A DNA stretch of 7,778 bases from an uncultured bacterium (GTDB lineage Bacteria > Actinomycetota > Coriobacteriia > Coriobacteriales > Coriobacteriaceae), in NCBI GenBank assembly GCA_905215835.1, contig CAJMRR010000094.1, positions 1 to 7,778 of the forward strand, given 5' to 3'. Positions 1-4,984 of the stretch are shown here, piece by piece. Numbering within the stretch: the stretch's first letter is position 1; each line of letters opens with the position of its first letter. The notes under the pieces are model-generated. The model did no database searches and was not told the origin of the DNA. It saw nothing but the letters and a program-made list of their open reading frames with translations. Made by a program: the position numbers and the translations under genes.

Positions 1-153
1 GGCTACCGTGGTGGTCGCGGCGGCAACCAGGCCGGCTCCCGCGGCGGCCGTGCCGGCGGTCGCGATAATCGTGGCAGCTATGGCAATAGTCGTGGCGGCA
101 AGCGTGGTAGCAGCTCCCGTCGTCCCGGTGACGGCGGCGGCAAGCGCAAATAA
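1..153 (+). CDS. C-terminal Gly/Arg-rich tail of a probable DEAD-box RNA helicase (5' partial)
   Basis: The frame is open from the first base to a TAA at 151-153 and gives the last 50 residues of a protein that starts outside the window. The segment is almost all Gly, Arg, Ser, Asn and Lys, with repeated RGG/RGGR units (for example YRGGRGG near the start, then SRGGRAGGR and SRGGKR) and a basic end, GGGKRK. Such RGG-type tails bind RNA non-specifically. In bacteria, and often in actinobacteria, they end DEAD-box RNA helicases of the DeaD/CsdA/RhlE type. No helicase motif is in view, so the family call is inference from composition. Another RNA-binding protein or a translation factor with a low-complexity tail is possible. 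That it is a real C-terminus is supported by the strong terminator about 30 bases downstream. Confidence 0.7.
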   Translation, partial: GYRGGRGGNQAGSRGGRAGGRDNRGSYGNSRGGKRGSSSRRPGDGGGKRK

Positions 154-185
154 CACACGCATCGCCCGCTAGAGCGAGGTGAACC

Positions 186-221
186 AAGGGCCCCGAGCAA
201 CTACGCTCGGGGCCCTTTTTG
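186..221 (+). terminator. Rho-independent terminator of the helicase-type gene
   Basis: GGGCCCCGAGC (188-198) pairs perfectly with GCTCGGGGCCC (205-215) across a 6-base loop. This 11-bp GC-rich stem can be extended by two A-T pairs and is followed by TTTTT (216-220), G and then TTT. It is a textbook intrinsic terminator for the upstream gene. Confidence 0.95.
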
Positions 222-327
222 TTTGCCGTATCCGATCGCTAGTTCAAATGTGATTTCCTCGGGAATGCATCTAGAGGATGCCGTGGGCCTGTTTCCTACC
301 ATGCGGCAATGGGTCCCATGGGGTGCG

Positions 328-564
328 CCGTGCATTTTTTGGAGTATTCTGCAGTTCGAGTTGTCTGCATATGATTTGACGTCGCCAACGGTGGCTTTCG
401 GATATCCCTAGCGAGCGTTCTGAGTCAGATTTCGTCGTTTTCCGGAGCAGGGGCGCGTCATTCTCGCCATGTCGGAACCCAAAATGACGCAGCGCCCTAA
501 AGGTTTGCCCGCTCGGGGTATTGCTGGCGCGGTCACGTTGCAGAATACTCCGTTTTTTGCACGG
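328..564. repeat. Long nested imperfect palindrome (foldback element, MITE-like or structured RNA)
   Basis: This gene-free stretch folds on itself at four nested levels. The outer arms are 328-353 and 539-564: 7 bp match (CCGTGCA), then a 6-base mismatch block in which the + strand carries a T-run in both arms, then 13 bp match (GGAGTATTCTGCA). Inside, 377-387 pairs with 525-535 at 9 of 11 positions. Next, 402-417 pairs with 510-521 (CGAGCG/CGCTCG plus CCC/GGG and ATA/TAT, with small bulges). Innermost, GGGCGCGTCATT (451-462) pairs with 483-497 with one 3-base bulge. A 7-base direct repeat, ATGGGGT, lies just outside both ends (318-324 and 571-577). The pairing is read directly from the sequence. 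Identity as a mobile or dispersed repeat, or as a structured RNA, is inference. No protein is supported here. Confidence 0.65.
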
Positions 565-601
565 GCCAGGATGGGGTAGCTTAGGAGAACACGGCGGTAT
601 C

Positions 602-639
602 CCGTAAATATATACAATCTGTACCGTAATTTATACAAA
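602..639. repeat. Pair of AT-rich near-identical direct repeats
   Basis: CCGTAAATATATACAA (602-617) and CCGTAATTTATACAAA (624-639) are the same motif with one base inserted or deleted and one change. Their starts are 22 bp apart, about two helical turns. They lie about 135 bp upstream of the EFR1-type start. The layout suits two half-sites for a DNA-binding protein on one face of the helix. Each copy also contains a -10-like TATACA, so a promoter role is an alternative. Confidence 0.4.
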
Positions 640-711
640 ACGAAGAGGCAGACAGCGTAGGGTGGGTGCATTGGGGTGCTTGGTGCATCAAAACGGGGAC
701 CCCACGTGCCG

Positions 712-717
712 TATACT
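712..717 (+). promoter_or_regulatory. Candidate -10 element upstream of the EFR1-type gene
   Basis: TATACT at 712-717 matches the sigma70 -10 consensus at 5 of 6 positions and lies 57 bases before the chosen start codon. The bases 17-18 upstream (around 688-694, TCAAAAC) make only a poor -35. The promoter would therefore need an activator or is weak. Two GGTGCAT copies (665-671 and 682-688) lie immediately upstream. Confidence 0.3.
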
Positions 718-773
718 CTGGCTGGATGTGAAAGCGGCTTGACGCGTTGCCAGGCGTAGGGGAGGGTGCCTCG

Positions 774-1535
774 ATGAGCGTATTCGAAATTGTGTTTAGT
801 CCGACGGGTGGAACGCAGAAGGTGTCTGGCCTTGTGGCCGGGGCACTGGACAAGAATACCGTTACCGTCGATCTGACCGTTAGCGGGCTAGATTTCAGCG
901 CTGTCTCGATGACCGAGGACGACGTGGCCGTAATCTCTGTGCCGGCGTATGCCGGTAGAATCCCGGCTGTGGTGGCTGACCGGTTGGGCATGGTGCGCGG
1001 CAACGGGGCTCGGGCTGTTTTGGTTTGCGTATACGGAAACCGCGCGTTTGAGGACACGCTCGTAGAGCTGGAGGACGTTGCGAAGCATGCGGGATTCCGG
1101 GTGATCGCGGCAGTTGCAGCCATTGCAGAACATTCCATTGCACGACAGTTTGCTGCCGGTCGTCCGGATGCGCAGGATACGGCGCAGCTCGCAGAGTTTG
1201 CGCAGCAAATTCAGCAAAAGCTGTTGGCTGAGGATGCGTCCGAGCCCTCTATCCCCGGCAATCGTCCTTATAAACAAGCTGGAGGTCACCGCATGGCACC
1301 CGAGGCAACAGAGGATTGCGTCTCCTGCGGTGCATGCGCCGCGGCGTGCCCCGTTTGTGCTATCGACAAGGGTGACCCCAAACGAGCAGCTGGCGAGGCG
1401 TGCATCTCCTGCATGCGCTGCATTGCCGTATGTCCGCGAGGCGCTCGCAAGCTTGATCCCAACAAGCTATCCGCTGTTTCCCAGATGCTGAGCAAGGTTT
1501 GCGTCGTGCGGAAGGAATGCGAGCTCTTCATCTAG
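774..1535 (+). CDS. EFR1-family flavodoxin-like / 2[4Fe-4S] ferredoxin protein
   Basis: This 253-residue protein combines a flavodoxin-like N-terminus with a bacterial-type ferredoxin C-terminus. FSPTGGT at residues 8-14 is the phosphate-binding loop that would hold FMN, and PAYAGRIP (57-64) is typical of the family. The two cluster motifs are C182-x2-C185-x2-C188-x3-C192-P and C210-x2-C213-x2-C216-x3-C220-P, a complete set of eight Cys ligands. The expected role is cytoplasmic one-electron transfer in an anaerobe. The partner enzyme is unknown. The start at 774 is preferred because AGGGGAGG (758-765) stands 8 bases before the ATG. An in-frame TTG at 747 would put that Shine-Dalgarno sequence inside the gene. 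The gene appears monocistronic. Length and domain order match the EFR1 ferrodoxin family. Confidence 0.92.
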   Translation: MSVFEIVFSPTGGTQKVSGLVAGALDKNTVTVDLTVSGLDFSAVSMTEDDVAVISVPAYAGRIPAVVADRLGMVRGNGARAVLVCVYGNRAFEDTLVELEDVAKHAGFRVIAAVAAIAEHSIARQFAAGRPDAQDTAQLAEFAQQIQQKLLAEDASEPSIPGNRPYKQAGGHRMAPEATEDCVSCGACAAACPVCAIDKGDPKRAAGEACISCMRCIAVCPRGARKLDPNKLSAVSQMLSKVCVVRKECELFI

Positions 1536-1561
1536 CGCATACGAAATTGGCGCAATGGGGC

Positions 1562-1598
1562 CAGGTTAATCTGCACCGACCTGGTGCAAACAAACCTG
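1562..1598. promoter_or_regulatory. Two-tiered dyad (operator or hairpin) after the EFR1-type gene
   Basis: CAGGTT (1562-1567) pairs with AACCTG (1593-1598). TGCACC (1572-1577) pairs with GGTGCA (1583-1588). Two equal 4-base internal loops separate the tiers and the apical loop has 5 bases. No T-run follows, so it is not an ordinary intrinsic terminator. The GGTGCA/TGCACC word recurs at 665-670, 682-687 and 1606-1611, which favours a protein-binding site. It could serve the upstream gene's 3' end or the PTS operon downstream. Confidence 0.45.
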
Positions 1599-1667
1599 TC
1601 CACAATGCACCAGAGTGAGGAGTGCCCCTGGGTGCCGGCGGGAAAGGAACGTCCCTAAGTGCCGCCT

Positions 1668-1698
1668 AAATACCGTTTATCGGAGAAAAAATACCGTT
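1668..1698. repeat. 10-bp direct repeat AAATACCGTT, 21-bp period, before the PTS promoter
   Basis: AAATACCGTT occurs at 1668-1677 and again at 1689-1698. The starts are 21 bp apart, two helical turns, and the second copy ends 15 bases before the -35 box at 1714. The geometry is that of tandem activator sites on one face of the DNA. No regulator can be named from the sequence. Confidence 0.45.
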
Positions 1699-1713
1699 CG
1701 CCGGTCATAATGA

Positions 1714-1741
1714 TTGTTCCGGCTTTGGGCTTGTCTACAAT
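1714..1741 (+). promoter_or_regulatory. Sigma70-type promoter of the alpha-glucoside PTS operon
   Basis: TTGTTC (1714-1719, 4 of 6 consensus) is followed after 16 bases by TACAAT (1736-1741, 5 of 6). Transcription would start near 1748. That places the antiterminator/terminator structures at 1763-1854 inside the leader RNA, as expected for a BglG/LicT-controlled operon. Confidence 0.55.
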
Positions 1742-1762
1742 AACCCCCGTAAAAAGAAATGC

Positions 1763-1799
1763 GGAAGGTTACCGAGTCCCCTCGGACGTGGGCCTAACC
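1763..1799 (+). promoter_or_regulatory. Candidate ribonucleic antiterminator (RAT) hairpin for the LicT-type protein
   Basis: In the leader, GGTTA (1767-1771) pairs with TAACC (1795-1799) and CCGAG (1772-1776) with CTCGG (1781-1785) across a TCCC loop, leaving a 9-base asymmetric bulge. The ends resemble BglG/SacY/LicT RAT sites, which begin GGATTGTTACTG and end GGCAAAACC: here GGAAGGTTACCG (1763-1774) and GGCCTAACC (1791-1799). At 37 nt it is longer than the usual 29-30 nt, so the match is imperfect. Its 3' arm is also the 5' arm of the terminator at 1792-1854, so the two folds exclude each other. A RAT-binding family protein is encoded in the same operon. Confidence 0.5.
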
Positions 1800-1861
1800 A
1801 AAGTCTTTGAACGGGTGTGTCTCTATGGATGCATTCGGTTGATTTTGGTTGGGCTATATTT
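1792..1861 (+). terminator. Leader terminator overlapping the RAT (conditional)
   Basis: GCCTAACCAAA (1792-1802) pairs with TTTGGTTGGGC (1844-1854) in an 11-bp stem with one G-U pair. The 41-base loop can itself form a weak GU-rich helix (1812-1819/1830-1837). The 3' side runs into TATATTT (1855-1861), a modest U-tract. The long loop and weak tract make it a weaker terminator than the one at 186-221. Its overlap of eight bases with the candidate RAT is what a LicT-type antitermination switch needs. Confidence 0.5.
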
Positions 1862-1879
1862 ATGAAGGGACATGCCACC

Positions 1880-2392
1880 ATGGGTTTCTTTTCTCGCCTT
1901 ATGGGTGGCTCGGACAAGCAGGCGACTGCGACTTCCGAGTTCGAGATTCTCGCCCCTGTTTCCGGCGAGCTTGTTAATCTAGAAAATACCAATGACCCCG
2001 CTTTTAGCAGTCGTGCAGCGGGCGATGGCGTTGCCGTGGTTCCCCAAGAGGGAACGGTGTGCGCTCCTGTTTCCGGTACCGTTGCGGCGCTGTTTCCGAC
2101 TGAGCACGCGCTGGGCATCATGTCCGACGACAGCTCTGCTCAGGTGATGCTGCACATCGGAATCGACACTGTTAAGCTTGAGGGCAAGGGCTTCCATGCG
2201 CTTGTTGCCCAGGGTGACCATGTCGACGCGGGCCAGCCCCTCGTCGAGGTCGATTTCGACGCGGTTCGCGCTGCCGGCTTCGATCCCACGGTCTTCGTTA
2301 TCGTGTGCGAGCGTTCGGAGAACTCGACTCTTCGTGAGCATGCTTCCGGCCCTGTTGCTGTTAAAGAGCCTGTCGTCTGGCTTTCCGAGTAA
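1880..2392 (+). CDS. PTS glucose-type EIIA component (phosphocarrier)
   Basis: This 170-residue cytoplasmic protein is a stand-alone EIIA of the glucose (Crr) superfamily. It takes phosphate from HPr and passes it to an EIIB Cys. His76 (PTEHA) and His92 (MLHIGIDTV) match the two active-site histidines, with His92 the expected phosphorylation site, followed by the conserved LEGKGF. APVSG occurs twice (25-29 and 62-66), as expected for this all-beta fold. The ATG at 1880 is chosen because AAGGGA (1865-1870) precedes it by 9 bases. In-frame ATGs at 1829 and 1862 would extend it into the leader terminator. It is the first gene of the operon, and the downstream EIICB lacks an EIIA domain, so this is its probable partner. 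It may also serve other permeases or regulation. Length is normal for the family. Confidence 0.95.
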   Translation: MGFFSRLMGGSDKQATATSEFEILAPVSGELVNLENTNDPAFSSRAAGDGVAVVPQEGTVCAPVSGTVAALFPTEHALGIMSDDSSAQVMLHIGIDTVKLEGKGFHALVAQGDHVDAGQPLVEVDFDAVRAAGFDPTVFVIVCERSENSTLREHASGPVAVKEPVVWLSE

Positions 2393-2398
2393 ATTCTT

Positions 2399-3265
2399 AT
2401 GGTGGGTACCGTGGTTATCAAGCGAGTTTTTAACAACAACGTCGCAATGGTCACTTCGGACGATGGCTCCGAGCTCATCGTCATCGGTCGAGGCCTCTGC
2501 TTTGGCCGTCATGCCGGCGATGCCATCGACGAGGCGTCAGTCGAAAAGACCTACGCGTTGCAGGAGGGAACTTCTCAGGATTCGCGTACGATTGACCGCT
2601 TGGCACATCTTTTGGAGTCCATCCCCACCGTCAACCTCGTGATTTCCGAGGACATCGTTCAGATGCTTCGTCGAGAGCTCAATGTTGATATCAACGACAA
2701 GATTCTCATTGCTCTCGCAGACCATATCAGCCTTGCTTTGGAGCGCGAGCGCAAGGGCGTCTCCTGTGAGAATCCGTTGCTGCTCGAGATCCAGCAGTTC
2801 TATCGCAAGGAGTATGCACTTGCGGGCCGTGCGCTGCAGATTATCAAGGAGTATATGGGCATTCAGATGAGCGAAGAAGAGCAGGGTTTCATTACGCTGC
2901 ATATCGTCAACGCCACCATGCCGCAACGCTCCGATCGTTTGATTGTTTCGGTCCAGCTTGTTCGCGACGTGCTCGCGATTGTTTCCAAGCGCTATGCTAC
3001 GACCCTCGATGACACCTCGCTGCCTTACGAACGTTTCGTTCGTCACCTGCAGTTTTTCGCACAGCGAGCGCTCGATCCTACGGCAGGGCAAATCAACGGA
3101 GACGCGCTGTTCCGAATCGATGAAACGGCGTATCCGTGCGCATTCTCGTGCGCGGACGCCATAGCCGCCCACTTGTCGTCTACCTATAACGTTGTCGTTA
3201 CCGATGCTGAGAAGAGTTATCTCGCATATCACATTGTTAACCTGCTTGGAGAACCTGGTCTCTAG
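2399..3265 (+). CDS. licT: LicT/BglG-family PRD transcription antiterminator
   Basis: Up to 288 residues. The N-terminal RNA-binding (CAT) domain spans about 1-60, with VIKRVFNNNVAMV (6-18) and GRGLCFGRHAGD. Two PTS regulation domains follow (about 65-172 and 177-288). All four regulatory histidines are present: His109 (LADHISLA) and His168 (TLHIVNA) in PRD1, His216 (FVRHLQFF) and His278 (YLAYHIVNLL) in PRD2. Such proteins bind RAT hairpins as dimers and block terminators when the cognate sugar is present. The gene lies 6 bases after the EIIA gene. No clear Shine-Dalgarno sequence precedes ATG 2399. GTG 2411 would give the family-typical start MVIKRVFNNN and has GGTGGG (2401-2406) just upstream, so the true start is open. 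It probably controls its own operon through the leader at 1763-1861. The symbol reflects family, not proven substrate. Confidence 0.93.
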   Translation: MVGTVVIKRVFNNNVAMVTSDDGSELIVIGRGLCFGRHAGDAIDEASVEKTYALQEGTSQDSRTIDRLAHLLESIPTVNLVISEDIVQMLRRELNVDINDKILIALADHISLALERERKGVSCENPLLLEIQQFYRKEYALAGRALQIIKEYMGIQMSEEEQGFITLHIVNATMPQRSDRLIVSVQLVRDVLAIVSKRYATTLDDTSLPYERFVRHLQFFAQRALDPTAGQINGDALFRIDETAYPCAFSCADAIAAHLSSTYNVVVTDAEKSYLAYHIVNLLGEPGL

Positions 3266-3272
3266 GCATAAC

Positions 3273-3325
3273 GTGCCCACACATCGATTGATATAAGGCA
3301 AGGCTCGCGGTCTTGTCCAGGGCAC
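3273..3325. other. Inverted repeat in the licT-EIICB gap
   Basis: The 99-base gap between the antiterminator and the permease is the only sizeable gap in the operon. GTGCCC (3273-3278) can pair with GGGCAC (3320-3325), enclosing GGCAAG (3298-3303) and CTTGTCC (about 3313-3319), which pair with one bulge. No U-tract and no RAT-like ends are present. It may be an mRNA processing or stabilising hairpin, or chance. Confidence 0.25.
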
Positions 3326-3364
3326 ATCTGTCTTAATTTGCGGAAAAGGAAGGGGAGTACCGCT

Positions 3365-4981
3365 ATGACCGCAAAAAAGAAGTTCAATTTCAAAGCGCCG
3401 TTGGAGGTGTTCGCGAAGTCGATCGTTCAGCCGATGATGTATCTCTCGGTTGCCGGCATCCTGCTCATCGTGGGCATCATTCTGACCAACAAGACCATCT
3501 GCGCCATGATCCCTGTGCTGGGCTTCGGTCCGTTCCAGCTCGTGGGCGCCGTTGTCTATCAGTCGCTGATGTTTATCATCAACAACCTCTCGATTCTGTT
3601 CTGCGTGGGCATCGCCGGCGCCATGGCAAAGAAGAACAAGGGCCATGCTTCGCTGATTGCCCTGATGTCGTTCTTCCTGTTCCTGCAGGCTAACAACATC
3701 GTGCTCAACGCCACCGGCTCTCTTGCCGATGCGAGCGGCATGCTCGGTCTTACCGGAACCGGCCAGGCCACCGTTATGGGCATTCAGGTGCTCGATACCG
3801 GCGTGTTCGGCGGCATCATCCTTGGTTGCATCACCGGTGCCGTGTTCAACAAGTACTCGAACAAGCAGTTCCCCATTGCCCTTTCGATGTTCTCGGGCGT
3901 CCGCTTCCCGTTCCTGATTATGATCATCATTTCCTGGATCATGGGCGCTGGCTTCTGCATCGTTTGGCCTCCGGTTCAGGGTGCCATCTCCTCCGTTGCC
4001 GGCATCATTAAGGAGTCGGGCAACATCGGTCTGTTTATCTACGGCATGCTCAACAAGCTGCTCGTTCCCACCGGTCTGCACCACCTCATCTACACCCCGT
4101 TCCAGTTCTCCGATGTGGGTGGCACCCTGACGCTGGGTGATCAGGTTATTGCCGGCGCCTATCCCATCCGTGTTGCCGAGATGGCAATGACGGGTCAGCC
4201 CTTCTCCGATAGTACGTATTTCAACAGCTACACCTTCAACAACCTGTGGCCCTACATCGGTATCGGTCTCGCCTTTATCGTCACCGCTTACAAGGGGAAC
4301 AAGGATAAGACCAAGGCCGTTATTATCCCGCTGATCATCACCGCCGTGCTCTCCTGCGTGACCGAGCCCATGGACTTCCTCTTTGTCTTTGCCGCTCCCG
4401 TGCTCTTTGTCGTTCACTCGGTTCTTTCCGGCATCTTCCTGGTCCTGCTCAAGGTCCTCTCCGTGCCCGCTTCGACTGCAGGCGGCATCATCAACATCGT
4501 GGTTTCCAACCTGGTCCTCGGTGTCGATAAGACCAACTGGCCGGTTATGCTGGTGCTTGGAGTCGTCAACGCCGCTCTGTACTTCTTCCTCTTCACCTTC
4601 CTTATCAAGAAGCTCAACCTCCACACGCCTGGTCGCGAGGAAGAGTCCGAGCTTGCCGAGTCCGTTGCCGAGGGCGAGGCCGCCGCGTCTGTCGCGGTGA
4701 AGCAGGGCGCTGTTGCCGCGGCTCCCGCAGAGGGCGTCGATGCAGGTATTGCCGACCTGGTCGCAGGTCTTGGTGGCAAGGACAACATCGAGGAGCTCGA
4801 GAACTGCTTTACGCGTCTCCGCGTGAACGTTAAGAACCCGGACCTCATCAATGAGGACCTCATCAACCACGTGCCCAACAGCGGCATCAACCGCAACGGC
4901 AATAATATCCAGATCATCTTTGGCATGAAGGTCGCCGAGATGCGCGACAAGGTCGAAAACGCAATTGAGAAGGAGCAGTAA
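3365..4981 (+). CDS. Alpha-glucoside-type PTS EIICB permease
   Basis: This 538-residue inner-membrane permease imports a sugar and phosphorylates it at C6. The EIIC part (about 15-420) is a multi-pass membrane protein with hydrophobic segments near 20-41, 60-83, 95-112, 145-161, 180-202, 296-308, 318-332, 338-362 and 393-413. It carries GLHH (237-240) and the TEPMDF motif (333-338, Glu334), matching sugar-binding motifs of the glucose/maltose EIIC family. An Ala/Glu-rich linker (about 424-458) leads to a C-terminal EIIB (459-538) with phosphorylated Cys481 in NCFTRLRV. There is no EIIA domain. The adjacent GH4 gene points to the alpha-glucoside branch (MalB/GlvC/AglA relatives), hence maltose, isomaltose, sucrose isomers or similar; the exact sugar is inferred. 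ATG 3365 is chosen because AGGGGAG (3351-3357) precedes it by 7 bases; an in-frame TTG at 3338 is less likely. Confidence 0.93.
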   Translation: MTAKKKFNFKAPLEVFAKSIVQPMMYLSVAGILLIVGIILTNKTICAMIPVLGFGPFQLVGAVVYQSLMFIINNLSILFCVGIAGAMAKKNKGHASLIALMSFFLFLQANNIVLNATGSLADASGMLGLTGTGQATVMGIQVLDTGVFGGIILGCITGAVFNKYSNKQFPIALSMFSGVRFPFLIMIIISWIMGAGFCIVWPPVQGAISSVAGIIKESGNIGLFIYGMLNKLLVPTGLHHLIYTPFQFSDVGGTLTLGDQVIAGAYPIRVAEMAMTGQPFSDSTYFNSYTFNNLWPYIGIGLAFIVTAYKGNKDKTKAVIIPLIITAVLSCVTEPMDFLFVFAAPVLFVVHSVLSGIFLVLLKVLSVPASTAGGIINIVVSNLVLGVDKTNWPVMLVLGVVNAALYFFLFTFLIKKLNLHTPGREEESELAESVAEGEAAASVAVKQGAVAAAPAEGVDAGIADLVAGLGGKDNIEELENCFTRLRVNVKNPDLINEDLINHVPNSGINRNGNNIQIIFGMKVAEMRDKVENAIEKEQ

Positions 4982-4984
4982 ACA

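Noticed and set aside
1..153. Gly/Arg repeats read as a DNA tandem repeat or CRISPR-like array
   Set aside because: The periodicity comes from GGC/CGT codons of an RGG protein tail. Units vary in length and sequence and there are no spacers.
223..411. Small + strand open frame of 62 codons after the first terminator
   Set aside because: No ribosome-binding site and no recognisable motif, and it runs into the foldback element. The open frame is probably chance.
408..671. Minus-strand open frame of 87 codons in the same gap
   Set aside because: It crosses the right half of the palindrome and the AT-rich direct repeats, lacks a ribosome-binding site and has no family features.
581..1138. Minus-strand open frame of 185 codons over the EFR1-type gene
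   Set aside because: Shadow of the + strand gene, whose flavodoxin loop and eight ferredoxin Cys are intact. The antisense product is Ser/Thr/Ala-rich with no motif.
1817..1879. N-terminal extension of the EIIA protein from GTG 1817, ATG 1829 or ATG 1862
   Set aside because: These starts lie inside or at the end of the leader terminator and lack ribosome-binding sites. The family N-terminus and AAGGGA place the start at 1880.
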